A stretch of DNA of 64,000 bases from the NCBI RefSeq assembly GCF_001038625.1, contig NZ_CP011803.1:1860001-1924000 (forward strand), given 5' to 3'. Every line of letters starts with the position of its first letter. Position 1 is the first letter of the stretch. The notes under the pieces are model-generated. The model had not been told where the DNA came from and searched no databases. It was given only the letters and a program-made list of their open reading frames with translations. Both the position numbers and the translations under genes were made by a program. This document shows positions 36,592-45,695 of this stretch, one piece after another. The stretch comes from Clostridium carboxidivorans P7. GTDB lineage: Bacteria > Bacillota > Clostridia > Clostridiales > Clostridiaceae.

Positions 36592-36854
36592 GGATCTCCG
36601 TCTTCTCCTCTTCTGCCTCTCTTTCCTCTTTTTCCTCTTCGACCTCTTTCGCCTTGATCACCTGGATCTCCTGTTTCTCCTTTTCTCCCCCTATGTCCTC
36701 TATGTCCTCTTGGACCTCTTTCTCCTTCTTCGCCGCAGCAAGTAATATTTAAATTGTATTCACAATCCTCTTCAAACCTATGTGTATCTTTTAAACATTC
36801 ATCTTCATTTTCTCTATTTTTGCATGGATAGCATTCTATACTATGCTTTTTCAT
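36246..36854 (-). CDS. Collagen-like spore-surface-type protein, N-terminal part (frameshifted)
   Basis: The ATG at 36854 follows AGGAGG. The N terminus is Cys-rich ([17 protein letters not shown], then [12 protein letters not shown]), before Gly-X-Y repeats begin near residue 43. The frame breaks at 36290-36310 and ends in a false basic tail. Aligning the tandem units shows that this unit is 340 instead of 351 bases, an 11-base net loss, which puts the rest of the gene (to 34361) in another frame. It could be a true truncated allele or a sequencing/assembly error in a repeat. The neighbouring tgl suggests a spore-surface role. Confidence 0.75.
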   Translation of the reverse strand: MKKHSIECYPCKNRENEDECLKDTHRFEEDCEYNLNITCCGEEGERGPRGHRGHRGRKGETGDPGDQGERGRRGKRGKRGRRGEDGDPGEMGPQGPEGIQGPQGEQGDPGEEGERGRRGKRGHRGHRGEMGPRGKRGRRGEDGDPGEMGPQGPEGIEGPQGEQGDPGEQGERGKRGKRGHRGYKGKGEEKRKRQKRRRRRSR

Positions 36855-36917
36855 AAATCAATTTACCTCCTATGGTGAAAATAAAGATTAATCCTCCAAT
36901 AGGATTTTTCTTTAATA

Positions 36918-36926
36918 TAATTTATG
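36918..36926 (-). promoter_or_regulatory. Candidate sporulation sigma (SigE/SigK-like) -10 element
   Basis: On the minus strand CATAAATTA fits the CATANNNTA consensus of mother-cell sigma factors, about 65 bases before the collagen-like start. The -35 is unclear, so this is tentative. Confidence 0.25.
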
Positions 36927-37091
36927 ATAGATTAGGTAAATTGGGAACATAGCTTAAATAACTTTTAACAAACTGAATATAAAAACTATATATTTATCTA
37001 AGTAAAAAACAAAAAAATCTTCTAAACTTAAAGTTTAAATTATAAATATTATTGATATAACTTTTATTCTCAGAGAGGAGTTTTTTATGCA

Positions 37092-38081
37092 ATGATAAAT
37101 AATTTTCATACTCTAAATCCATTAGATAAAGTAAGACTTAATAACGGGACTAATGGTTTAAATAATTTTTTTCATAAATCATTTCAAAATAACACTAAAG
37201 AATCTATAAGCCTAATTAATAACCAAAACTTAAATTTTGCTTCCCTATTTATACTTAAAGCTAAAATTGAAGAATTAAACATATTTAATAGCTTAAACCT
37301 GCGAAATAAAATTGCTTTAGAAATCACTTATGAAATATGCACTGGTAAAAAAAGTTTTAGAAATAATGAATATCTATGTTCAGATTATATACAAGGTGTT
37401 AATTCTGTTTTAAAATGGATGCTGACAACTGGTTCTATAGATGATGGCATGAATAATGAATTTGATGAAGTGTTAGATGCTTCTGCTATACTTTTAACAA
37501 AAATATATAGAGATAAAACTATTTTACCTTTAATAGCGGAAATGATTTTTAAAAGGCATAAACAGAAATCTCTTATTCATAATTTAGTTTGGGCCTTTTT
37601 TGAGTGTGGTGATCCTAAAAGTTTAATTTTAATTGGAGAACGTCTTCAATCTCAAGATCCAAAGGATGTTGAACTTTCAAAAAAACTGCTAAATTTTATA
37701 CCTGGTATAAACATATTTAAACATACAGATAAAAATAATTATTATTTATATTTCCTCAATTGGTTTGAAAAAAATTTTTTATTTTTACACTTCACTGGTG
37801 AAAGCTTTCAGCAGTGCAGTAATCCAATTCCATATGAAGTTATTTTAGAAGCAAAATACCTTTGCACTGCAGTTTCCACAAATACAGGTAAAATATTAAA
37901 ACCATTAAAAAAAGAAGAAATTGAACTTTTAAAAATATTTAATAAGCTAGATTATAATACAAAATTATTGCTTGCAAATTTTTCATTTAACTTACATCAT
38001 AAAAACATACACAACTGGAATAAATGGCTTTGGTATCCTATGTCTGAACAAATAAAAATTGCCAGAATAGGAGGATTTTAA
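37092..38081 (+). CDS. Unknown protein coupled to spore transglutaminase
   Basis: This 329-residue protein has no motif I recognise. It is helical, Asn/Lys/Leu-rich and soluble, possibly of a repeat-helix type (residues 60-230). Its last codon overlaps the tgl ATG by one base, so the two are translated together, and it is likely to act with Tgl in coat assembly. GAGAGGAG precedes it. A two-codon frame ATG-CAA-TGA (37087-37095) overlaps its start codon, giving two competing initiation sites. Codon use is like that of its neighbours. Confidence 0.65.
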   Translation: MINNFHTLNPLDKVRLNNGTNGLNNFFHKSFQNNTKESISLINNQNLNFASLFILKAKIEELNIFNSLNLRNKIALEITYEICTGKKSFRNNEYLCSDYIQGVNSVLKWMLTTGSIDDGMNNEFDEVLDASAILLTKIYRDKTILPLIAEMIFKRHKQKSLIHNLVWAFFECGDPKSLILIGERLQSQDPKDVELSKKLLNFIPGINIFKHTDKNNYYLYFLNWFEKNFLFLHFTGESFQQCSNPIPYEVILEAKYLCTAVSTNTGKILKPLKKEEIELLKIFNKLDYNTKLLLANFSFNLHHKNIHNWNKWLWYPMSEQIKIARIGGF

Positions 38082-38848
38082 TGATAAAAATTTCGGATAA
38101 TACAGTTACAAAGGATACACTCGCAAAATTATATTCAATAAATAGTGTTGAAAGTAGAATTTTGAATAAGCTATTTTCAAGCCAAAAAGTTTATGTCTAT
38201 AGTTCATTAAACGAATTAAAATTCCAGTTGGATTTACAAATAAATATCTCCAATACAGCTAAAGATTTGTATAACAGTAATTTATCTTTTAAAGTTTTCC
38301 GTAAATCCAAATGTAATCACACATATTGGGAACACACTTCTGAAGGTGGTTTTCAATTAAAAAAAGAAGCAAAACCTTCTGAAGCCATAAAAGATATTTT
38401 TATTAATGGATCAAAATATGGTACTGAATGTGCTACTGCTATAGTTATCATTTACTACAAAGCACTTCTTAATGTATTCAAGGAAAAACTTTTCAACGAA
38501 ATGTTTCCTAAAATATATTTGTTTAATTGGCATTATATTGATTCAAATCTTTATATTGAAGACCTCAGATCTGAACAAGTTACAATGATTGGCGATTGCA
38601 AATATTTTAAAAATCCCGATGTAAGCCCTCTAACTCCAGAATGGCAGGGTGAAAATACTATATACTTAGGTTATGGTAACTATTATGGACATGGTTTAGG
38701 AATAAAAAGTGAAAATAAGATAATTAAAGGGTTAAATGCACATAGAAAAATAGGAGCTAAAAAATCTTCTTTCCTATTAAATTCGGCAACTCGACTAAAT
38801 TACAAACATTTATACAGTATGTATTACAATTACTTTTCAAAATCATAA
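38081..38848 (+). CDS. tgl: Protein-glutamine gamma-glutamyltransferase (spore coat transglutaminase)
   Basis: This 255-residue protein matches Bacillus Tgl (245 residues) along its length. The catalytic cysteine is in TECATAIVIIYY (Cys117; Cys116 in B. subtilis). It is followed by GDCKYFKNPDV, WQGENTIYLGYG and HGLGI, which carry further conserved active-site residues. Tgl makes epsilon-(gamma-glutamyl)lysine cross-links between coat proteins. The start overlaps the upstream unknown gene, and AGGAGG is present. A divergent collagen-like gene and other low-complexity coat-like genes surround it. Confidence 0.95.
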   Translation: MIKISDNTVTKDTLAKLYSINSVESRILNKLFSSQKVYVYSSLNELKFQLDLQINISNTAKDLYNSNLSFKVFRKSKCNHTYWEHTSEGGFQLKKEAKPSEAIKDIFINGSKYGTECATAIVIIYYKALLNVFKEKLFNEMFPKIYLFNWHYIDSNLYIEDLRSEQVTMIGDCKYFKNPDVSPLTPEWQGENTIYLGYGNYYGHGLGIKSENKIIKGLNAHRKIGAKKSSFLLNSATRLNYKHLYSMYYNYFSKS

Positions 38849-38945
38849 ATAAACAATATGTACTCAAAATAAATTTTAATCACCTAGTTCCAAAATAAAA
38901 TTATAAAAATTATTTAACAACTTAATTTATTAAATAATTAAATTG

Positions 38946-38995
38946 AAGTTAAAGGGGATATACCTAAAAATATGTATTTCCCCTTTAATTTAACT
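38946..38995. terminator. Bidirectional terminator between tgl and the 147-residue gene
   Basis: TTAAAGGGGA (38949-38958) pairs with TCCCCTTTAA (38979-38988), plus TATAC/GTAT inside. AT-rich sequence follows on both strands, serving the convergent genes on either side. Confidence 0.75.
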
Positions 38996-39005
38996 ATTTA
39001 ATTCA

Positions 39006-39449
39006 TTAAAAACAGATAAACGTCTCTATTTCTCTTAAATCAATTCCAAAACGTACCCATCTGTGACCAATCCATCTAAAACCAGAAGCAGATCTTCTTC
39101 CTACATAAGTTAACCATGCCCAAAATGGTCTTCCTCTTCTTGGCCAAATATAAACATATCTGAATCTGCATGGCCTCAAAGAACCTGGATCTACTGCAAA
39201 TGTGCCTGGCATAAATTTAGCTTGAGCATTTTGTTTAGAAGGTACAATATTTGGTGGTGGACCCATAGGTGCTCCTCCCATATGTCCTCCCATCTGAGAA
39301 GGTGATCCTCCTCCCATCTGTGGAGGCGCTCCTCCAAATTGAGGAGGTCCTCCAATTTGCTGCTGCTGTCTACTCATAAATTCCATATATGGGCAGTAAA
39401 ATTCGTCATCTTCTAAATCTTCACTTCTAAAATAATCGTACCAATACAT
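39006..39449 (-). CDS. Gly/Pro/Met-rich low-complexity protein, coat-like
   Basis: The start is the ATG at 39449, 7 bases after AGGAG. Residues 1-30 are aromatic and acidic. Residues 33-70 are a QMGG/GAPP-rich low-complexity linker. The last 70 residues are a conserved-looking basic/aromatic domain (RPCRFRYVYIWPRRGRPF, then WIGHRWVRFGIDLREIETF). Similar C-terminal domains recur in clostridial hypothetical proteins, but I know no name or function. The location next to tgl and a collagen-like gene suggests a spore-surface protein. Confidence 0.6.
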   Translation of the reverse strand: MYWYDYFRSEDLEDDEFYCPYMEFMSRQQQQIGGPPQFGGAPPQMGGGSPSQMGGHMGGAPMGPPPNIVPSKQNAQAKFMPGTFAVDPGSLRPCRFRYVYIWPRRGRPFWAWLTYVGRRSASGFRWIGHRWVRFGIDLREIETFICF

Positions 39450-39660
39450 CAAACTACTCCTATTTTTTTGATTACATTATATAGTATGCATTAAATTCTA
39501 TATGGGTTAATGTTTATATCTAAAAATTTCTAAAGTACTAAGGTTTTTTCACGAATTTTATTGTATATGGTATATTAAAAATTAAAACCAAATAAAATTT
39601 GCCTAATTTTATGTTATAATAAAAACTGTTATATTTAATACTTTTATTTAGGAGTAACTT

Positions 39661-40116
39661 ATGGGTAAAATAATAAAATTTAGAACTAAAATAAATACAC
39701 AAGAATTAAATATTAATAATCCTTCGGAGGATGAAAGGCTTTATACAAGAAAGGAAATAACTATTAAATTAGATGAAATTGATTATGTTCTCAATTGTGT
39801 GTATAAGCAAATATTAATTAACAACAAACTTATTATTGATGCAGAAAATAATTATAATTTTTCTAAATTAACCTACCTAAATGATTTCAATAATAAGCTC
39901 CATGATATTATGTATTTTTTAACTAATAGTTCCTATCATGATCCTATTATAATCAAACTTAACTTTATAGAACTTAAATATTTATTGGGTACTTTAGAAT
40001 TAAACCTGGAAATGCTAGAGGATTCCAAAGATTCTTCACTTAATATATTAAAAAGCTTATATAACAGATTATTATCTATATATAAGCTTTTCCAAAAAGA
40101 ACTAATGATTGAATAA
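39661..40116 (+). CDS. Hypothetical helical protein
   Basis: This 151-residue, Asn/Leu/Ile-rich protein is probably all-helical. It has no signal peptide, membrane segment or recognised motif. The ATG follows AGGAG. It converges with the flavoprotein gene, and only 3 bases separate the two stop codons, leaving no room for a terminator between them. Function unknown. Confidence 0.55.
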   Translation: MGKIIKFRTKINTQELNINNPSEDERLYTRKEITIKLDEIDYVLNCVYKQILINNKLIIDAENNYNFSKLTYLNDFNNKLHDIMYFLTNSSYHDPIIIKLNFIELKYLLGTLELNLEMLEDSKDSSLNILKSLYNRLLSIYKLFQKELMIE

Positions 40117-40119
40117 ACA

Positions 40120-41559
40120 TTACTTCATATTCATAATATTTATTCTTTTTACTCTATCATGCAAATTGGAAGATTTTTCTCCTTTTTGCATAACTTCCTC
40201 TTCTTTTATATTTAAAGTTTTAGCAACTAATGCTCTTACCCGAGGTCCACAAAATGCTCCTTGACACATGCCCATTCCTGCTCTCGTACGCCTCTTTACA
40301 GCATCTAAAGATTTTACTTCAATTCCTCTACTTAAAGAATCTATAATTTCTGCTTCAGTAACTTTTTCACATCTGCATATTATATGCTTTTTGGGATCTT
40401 CAGCATCAACATTTCCATCAAAATTTTCATCCTTTTTAACTATAATTGGATTCCTATAAGGATTAAAATTTTTCTTTTTTCGTAAATTTAATCCTGAATC
40501 TTTCAATATATTTAATACTTTTTTGGCTATACTAGGTGAAGATGTAAGTCCTGGTGAATCACCTGTTACATTTAAAAATTTTTTAACATCACTTTCTTCT
40601 ACTATAAAATCTTTTCTTGTATTAGTAGGTCTAACTCCTGCAAATGAAGTTAATGCTTTTTTCATATCAAAGCCATCTACAGATTTTCTGGCAGCCTCAA
40701 CAATAGCCTTAAGAGAATCTTCATCTGTAGATACATCTTCTTTATAATCTACCTGTTCAGCATCTGGTCCTATCATAAGATTACCATGGTAAGTGGTAGT
40801 TACTAATATTCCTTTACCTTTTTCTGTTGGCACTTGAAATATTACTCTTTTAACTAAGTAAGATTGATCTTTATTAAATATGATATATTCTCCTTTTCTT
40901 GGAATAATACTAAAATCATTTAATCCTAACATTTTTGAAATTTTATCACTATAAACTCCTGCTGCATTTATAACATATTGACTTTCTAAAACTTCTTTAT
41001 TAGTTTTAATTTTAAAACTATCTTTCAACTTTTCTATTGCTAGAACTTCCTGATTAAGCTTTAATTCAACACCATTTACTATAGCATTTTCAATAAGAGC
41101 TATGGTAAATTCATAAGGAGAACACACTCCTGAATCTTCACAATACAATGCCCATTTTACGTCTTTACTTAAATATGGTTCTATTTTCCTTACTTCACTT
41201 CCGTCAATTATTTTCATTCCACTTACACCATTAATAATTCCATCTTTATAAAGCTGTTCTAAATGAACTTTTTCTTCATCTGAAAAAGCAAGCACCAAAG
41301 AACCCGTTTTTCTATAACCAAAATTCAATTCCCTCTCAAGCTGTTCAAACATTCTATTGCCTTTTACACAGAACTCTGCTTTTAAACTACCTGGCTCATC
41401 TGAATATCCACCATGAACTATACCACTATTAGCCTTAGATGCACCACAACTTACATCTTCATTTTTTTCAAGTACACAAACATTAATTTGAAACTTTGAA
41501 AGCTCTCTGGCAATGTTAGCCCCTATTACTCCTGCTCCAATTATTATCACATCATACAT
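40120..41559 (-). CDS. GlpA-like FAD-dependent oxidoreductase with BFD-like [2Fe-2S] domain
   Basis: This 479-residue protein begins with a Rossmann FAD site (IIIGAGVIGANIARELSK) and has GIVHGGYSDEP soon after. It fits the DAO/glycerol-3-phosphate dehydrogenase family. Its C-terminal region is a bacterioferritin-associated-ferredoxin-like domain with four cysteines (HIICRCEKVTE, then MGMCQGAFCGPRV) that binds a [2Fe-2S] cluster. In anaerobes such enzymes (GlpA or 2-hydroxyglutarate/sarcosine-type) feed electrons to a partner chain. No glpB/glpC genes accompany it, so the substrate is uncertain. The ATG has a weak RBS. Confidence 0.82.
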   Translation of the reverse strand: MYDVIIIGAGVIGANIARELSKFQINVCVLEKNEDVSCGASKANSGIVHGGYSDEPGSLKAEFCVKGNRMFEQLERELNFGYRKTGSLVLAFSDEEKVHLEQLYKDGIINGVSGMKIIDGSEVRKIEPYLSKDVKWALYCEDSGVCSPYEFTIALIENAIVNGVELKLNQEVLAIEKLKDSFKIKTNKEVLESQYVINAAGVYSDKISKMLGLNDFSIIPRKGEYIIFNKDQSYLVKRVIFQVPTEKGKGILVTTTYHGNLMIGPDAEQVDYKEDVSTDEDSLKAIVEAARKSVDGFDMKKALTSFAGVRPTNTRKDFIVEESDVKKFLNVTGDSPGLTSSPSIAKKVLNILKDSGLNLRKKKNFNPYRNPIIVKKDENFDGNVDAEDPKKHIICRCEKVTEAEIIDSLSRGIEVKSLDAVKRRTRAGMGMCQGAFCGPRVRALVAKTLNIKEEEVMQKGEKSSNLHDRVKRINIMNMK

Positions 41560-41888
41560 AAAATCACCACCATTTTTAATTATTGATTATGGAATTTATG
41601 TTATATTTTAATAATATCTTATTTAAGTATTCTACACAATACACAAATGTACAAAAATTCACTATATTAGGAACACTCCAAATTATATATAAAAGTCAAC
41701 ATTAAAAGAAACTACTAAATTTTGTGTTATAATAAAAATTATTGTAATTAATCCCTTTGTTATAATTAGCAAACAACAAATATTATTTATTTTTCTATTA
41801 AAAGCTATATTAATAGATAATTATTATATAAAATTTATTTTTTTTTTATAAACATAATCTTATAAATTTAACTACAAGGAGGATACTA
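41560..41888. other. Divergent intergenic region
   Basis: About 330 AT-rich bases lie between the flavoprotein (minus) and the beta-helix protein (plus). It must contain both promoters, and TATAAT hexamers occur near 41730 and 41760, but none has a convincing -35. I see no small gene or stable structure. Confidence 0.4.
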
Positions 41889-43967
41889 ATGAAAAAATTT
41901 TTAGTTTTTTTTACATTTGCTTTAACTTTTCTATTATTTCAAGCGTTAACCCTTAATGTAACTAAGGTTTATGCCGAAAATAGTGGAAACACTTACTATG
42001 TATCTCAAAATAAGGGCACTGGCAAAGGCAATTGGGGAAGTATAGATAATCCTTTTACTACTATCCAAGCTGGAATAGATGCACTAAAGCCAGGAGATAC
42101 TCTCATGATAAGAGGTGGAACCTACCTTGAAACTACAAATGTGTTTAACAAAAATGGATCAAGTGATGCCTGGTACACTATAAAAAATTATCCTGGAGAA
42201 ACTGTTATTATGACAGGAAATAACGAGAGAGAATTAAGTGGAAAAGATGGAGCAGATGCAATAACCTTTGCTGGTTGTTCTTACTGGAAAGTTGATGGAA
42301 TAACCATGAAGGACTACTCAGGTGCTGGAATATATGTAACCAAAAGTTTTGACTCCTCACACACAAAGTCTACTTATATTGATATGGAGAATTTAACTAT
42401 ATATAATTTGGACTATCCAGTATATAGAGGTATCGGTACTTCAGGAATAGATGGTGACGGTTCTGATTACTGTAGTGTTAAAAATTGTGAAATATATAAT
42501 GTAGGCTTAAAAATAAATAAGCCAAAAGATCATGGAATATACATAGGTTATGGATGCTACAACTGGACATTTATAGGAAACAAAATTCATGATAATGCAG
42601 GTGCAGCTATACAAATGTATGGCAGGCCAAATGGAGGAAGTAATTGTACAGTTGAAAATAATCTTTTATATAACAATCATGCTTATGGTATAGCTGTTGC
42701 TAGTAATGCCACTAACAATTACATATATAATAATGTATTTTATGGCAACTCTATTGACGATATTTATATGATGGATAATGCTGTTAATAACTGGGTTAGG
42801 AACAATTTGTTATTAAGTAAAAACAGTATTTATAATGTACAATTAACAGATGCAACCTCAGTGAATAATTCATTTGATAATGATGTTTATTATAAATCTA
42901 ATGGAATAGTATCAAATAGATATGATCAAACATTGTCTTTTCCAAATTGGCAGGCTTATTCTGAAGAATACTCTGGCAGATGTATAAGCAGTGATGGGGA
43001 AGCTGAAGCATTAATAAATAACTGGACACCTGTTAGTGTTGGTACCAAAAAATATTCAAGTACTCGACTAAGTGGACAAGACAGATTTCAAACAGCCTGC
43101 AAAATTGCAGAAAGCTTAAATAATGGAACAATTAATAATGTGGTTATTACATCAGGTTATAATTTTCCAAATGCACTTAGCGGCAGTGTACTGGCTAAAA
43201 AATTAGATGCTCCTATTCTCTTATGCGGCAGCTATTCTTTTGAAAACATCAGTACTTTGAACTATATAAAATCTCATTTAAGTAAAGATGGGACAATATA
43301 TATTTTAGGAAATGAAGGAGAAGTAAATAACAATATAGTAAACAACTTAAAGGATTTAGGATACTCCAATATAAAAAGGCTTAGTGGTGATGATTCAAAA
43401 TATAGTACTATAAAAACTATAAATGATCAAATAGATGCTAAGGAAGGTACTCCAATATTTATAGCTGGTGGCGATGTATTTGCAGATGGTTTAAGTGTAT
43501 CAACTATAGCTGCTTCAAAGGGTTATCCAATAATTTTATCAGATAGTAATGCTTTATCTGACTCTGCTATACAAACCATTAATAAAGTTAAACCTTCTAA
43601 AGTATATATTATAGGCGGAACAGGTGCCATATCTGACAATATAAAAGAACAAATTAAAAGTAATGCCAACCTTTCTGATAATAATATATTGAGAATATGG
43701 GGAAGGGATAGGTATGAAACTTCATTAAATATAGCTAAATACTTTGATTTAGATAGTTCCATAGTAACCTTTGCTTCTGGAGAAAATTTTCCAGACGCCT
43801 TATCAGGTAGTCTATATGCAGCAAAATATAATGCTCCAGTTATTCTTGTAAATAACAATATAATTAATCAAAAGAATTATATTAATACAAAAAATTATAC
43901 AGATGAAGTAATATTTGGAGGAGCTGCAGTTGTTCCAGAAAGTGTTAAAATTAATTTAGCAAAATAA
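41889..43967 (+). CDS. Secreted beta-helix protein with three cell-wall-binding repeats (CWB2)
   Basis: This 692-residue protein has an N-terminal signal peptide (about residues 1-29, ending TKVYA). A right-handed beta-helix domain follows (about 35-360). The hallmark GNWGSIDNPFTTIQAGID and many Asn-rich turns fit the pectate-lyase-like/DUF1565 class. The C-terminal third has three CWB2 (PF04122) repeats starting RLSGQDRFQTA, RLSGDDSKYST and RIWGRDRYETS. CWB2 repeats anchor proteins non-covalently to the clostridial cell wall. The second copy has lost the Arg-Tyr pair. It is probably a surface polysaccharide-binding or lyase-like protein. AGGAGG precedes the ATG. Confidence 0.85.
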   Translation: MKKFLVFFTFALTFLLFQALTLNVTKVYAENSGNTYYVSQNKGTGKGNWGSIDNPFTTIQAGIDALKPGDTLMIRGGTYLETTNVFNKNGSSDAWYTIKNYPGETVIMTGNNERELSGKDGADAITFAGCSYWKVDGITMKDYSGAGIYVTKSFDSSHTKSTYIDMENLTIYNLDYPVYRGIGTSGIDGDGSDYCSVKNCEIYNVGLKINKPKDHGIYIGYGCYNWTFIGNKIHDNAGAAIQMYGRPNGGSNCTVENNLLYNNHAYGIAVASNATNNYIYNNVFYGNSIDDIYMMDNAVNNWVRNNLLLSKNSIYNVQLTDATSVNNSFDNDVYYKSNGIVSNRYDQTLSFPNWQAYSEEYSGRCISSDGEAEALINNWTPVSVGTKKYSSTRLSGQDRFQTACKIAESLNNGTINNVVITSGYNFPNALSGSVLAKKLDAPILLCGSYSFENISTLNYIKSHLSKDGTIYILGNEGEVNNNIVNNLKDLGYSNIKRLSGDDSKYSTIKTINDQIDAKEGTPIFIAGGDVFADGLSVSTIAASKGYPIILSDSNALSDSAIQTINKVKPSKVYIIGGTGAISDNIKEQIKSNANLSDNNILRIWGRDRYETSLNIAKYFDLDSSIVTFASGENFPDALSGSLYAAKYNAPVILVNNNIINQKNYINTKNYTDEVIFGGAAVVPESVKINLAK

Positions 43968-44014
43968 TTTGTTTTCCTCAAAAGGTTATAAAAAACACTA
44001 TTTAATAATTAAAA

Positions 44015-44056
44015 ATAAGCACTATCAACATTATATAAGTTTGATAGTGCTTTATA
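44015..44056. terminator. Bidirectional terminator between the CWB2 protein and yitT
   Basis: AAGCACTATCAA (44017-44028) and TTGATAGTGCTT (44041-44052) form a 12-bp stem with T-rich flanks on both strands, between convergent genes. Confidence 0.8.
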
Positions 44057-44078
44057 CTTTTCCACATTAAAGCTTTTA

Positions 44079-44936
44079 TTAGTGTATAGCTTTCTTTTTA
44101 TAACTCTTTCCTGATGTATCAACACTTCCTATTGTTACTAAAGCATTTTCATCAAAGCCATGTACAATTGACTTCAATTTAGAAATTTCCAAACGTGATA
44201 CTACCACATATATCACATCTGTAGCAACACCTTTATAGCCTCCTTTTCCATTAAGTAAAGTTATTCCTCTTCCAAGTCTATCCATTATAGCTTGAGATAT
44301 ATCTTCATGTTTGCTTGAAATAATAAATACAGCCTTTGACTCATCTATACCTTCAACTATAATATCTATAAGTTTAATTGCTATGAAATATGCAATAAGA
44401 GAATACATTGCCCTATCCCATCCAAAAACAAAGCCTGCTGAAGTTAATATGAAAAAATTGAAGAACAATACTATTTGTCCTACTGAAAAAGTTGACCTTT
44501 TATCTAAAATTATTGCAACTATTTCAGCCCCATCAGTAGAACCTCCGTTTCGTATTATTATTCCTATTCCTAATCCTGCTATTATTCCACCAAAAACTGA
44601 AGCTAAAAGAATATCTTGAGTTATACCTGGAATTGGCTTGAAGATAGATATTCCAATAGAGTAGCATACTACAGAAAATAAAGTTGATATGGTAAATGTT
44701 TTTCCTATTTGCTTATATCCAATAACAAAAAACGGTATATTAAGTATGAAAGTGAGAATACCAAGAGGTATATTAGTAAAATGACTTATCATAATTGATA
44801 TTCCAACTATTCCACCATCTATAATATTATTGGGAATTAAAAATATCTCTAACCCAATAGAATACAAAGTTGCACCTAAAATCATTAATAAAACCTTAGT
44901 GGTTTTCGAATAAATATTCATATACTTTTTTATCAT
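44079..44936 (-). CDS. YitT family membrane protein with C-terminal DUF2179
   Basis: The start is placed at the ATG at 44936 (MIKKYMNIYS), because AAGGGGG is 6 bases upstream. A longer frame has no ribosome site. The 285-residue protein has about six membrane helices in an N-terminal YitT/DUF161 domain (GATLYSIGLEIFLIPNNIIDGG, shortened). A C-terminal DUF2179 domain follows (AVFIISSKHEDISQ, GVATDVIYVVVSRLE). The family is widespread and its role is unclear. The upstream promoter and dyad are described separately. Confidence 0.9.
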   Translation of the reverse strand: MIKKYMNIYSKTTKVLLMILGATLYSIGLEIFLIPNNIIDGGIVGISIMISHFTNIPLGILTFILNIPFFVIGYKQIGKTFTISTLFSVVCYSIGISIFKPIPGITQDILLASVFGGIIAGLGIGIIIRNGGSTDGAEIVAIILDKRSTFSVGQIVLFFNFFILTSAGFVFGWDRAMYSLIAYFIAIKLIDIIVEGIDESKAVFIISSKHEDISQAIMDRLGRGITLLNGKGGYKGVATDVIYVVVSRLEISKLKSIVHGFDENALVTIGSVDTSGKSYKKKAIH

Positions 44937-44983
44937 GAAATTCCCCCTTAACTCTTTTGACTTTTTCACAGTCACTTAAACAA

Positions 44984-45054
44984 ATATGTAAAATTTCTAA
45001 CTTATTTTACATATCATATATTAATATTATATCAAAAATTATTATGACGCACAA
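44984..45054 (-). promoter_or_regulatory. yitT promoter with downstream dyad operator
   Basis: On the minus strand TTGTGC (45049-45054) and TATAAT (45026-45031) are 17 bases apart. Just past the transcription start is the dyad ATATGTAAAAT-N9-ATTTTACATAT (44984-45014). A near-identical dyad lies at the same position in front of the M29 aminopeptidase gene. Confidence 0.5.
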
Positions 45055-45315
45055 TTTTCAATGGTTAACATTAAAAATAACTTTACAATATTTCTAATTA
45101 ATAGCAACATTATCTGTTATTAATAAAAAAATAATAGATAAATTTAACAAAACCATTGTAAAAACGTTTTCAAAGGAATATAATAATATTAACAAATAGT
45201 AAACTTTATTAATATATTCTTTATATATATTGAATAAATATACTTTTAAATGCAATTATTCATTAATATTAAAACTATACTTTTATTTAAATCATAGTGT
45301 GGAGGTGTGTATATT

Positions 45316-45510
45316 ATGGTAAGTTTGAATTTTTTAAATGAACAAGCAATGGATAAAAATGAAGAGTTAACTGAAATAATAAACAACCCTGAAAGTCACT
45401 ATAACCTTGAAGAAAAACAAGCAAAGGATGATAACAGTGATTTTTCAATACTTTATATTATATTTTCAGCTCTTCCAATGATTATATTATTAATTTTATT
45501 TAGTTTATAA
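45316..45510 (+). CDS. Small membrane protein
   Basis: This 64-residue protein begins at the ATG at 45316, 10 bases after GGAGG. The GTG at 45307 is too close to the site to be used. The first 40 residues are charged (acidic/Asn-rich). The last 20 form one hydrophobic helix (LYIIFSALPMIILLILFSL) that reaches the C terminus. No family is recognised. It lies just before the ZTP riboswitch and is transcribed in the same direction, but nothing links them functionally. Confidence 0.5.
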   Translation: MVSLNFLNEQAMDKNEELTEIINNPESHYNLEEKQAKDDNSDFSILYIIFSALPMIILLILFSL

Positions 45511-45552
45511 TAAAATTTTAATTCATGTTTGACTTAGGAATTCATATAAGTT

Positions 45553-45668
45553 ATACTTTAGTTAGTGATCATGTAACTGGCGGAAATGGAGTTAACCATA
45601 AGGAGCATGATTTAAAAAAGTTATCGACCGCCTGGGTAGAATATATTATTTTACCCAGGCGTTTTTTG
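45553..45668 (+). ncRNA. ZTP riboswitch (pfl motif) with terminator
   Basis: The leader contains the pfl aptamer core: GTAACTGGCGGAAATGGAG followed by the P3 consensus ATCGACCGCCTGGG. The strand CGCCTGGGTA (45629-45638) can instead pair with TACCCAGGCG (45652-45661), followed by a T-run, forming an intrinsic terminator. Thus ZTP/ZMP (AICAR nucleotide) binding would prevent termination and turn on the AICAR transformylase. This is a textbook regulatory pairing. Confidence 0.92.
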
Positions 45669-45695
45669 CTTTATTTTATTTTGGAGGTTAAATTT

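Noticed and set aside
34870-36720. Repeat array that could be mistaken for CRISPR or satellite DNA.
   Set aside because: The repeats are in-frame Gly-X-Y codons with no unique spacers of constant length. They are coding supra-repeats of 351 bp.
34843-36745. Long plus-strand open frames (488 and 613 codons) rich in Ser/Phe/Leu.
   Set aside because: They are the complement of the Gly-X-Y repeat on the minus strand. The 3-base periodic repeat keeps all frames open. No RBS or plausible protein.
45525-45695. Extended N terminus of the AICAR transformylase frame.
   Set aside because: This stretch is the ZTP riboswitch and its terminator. The real ATG (45696) has a perfect RBS.
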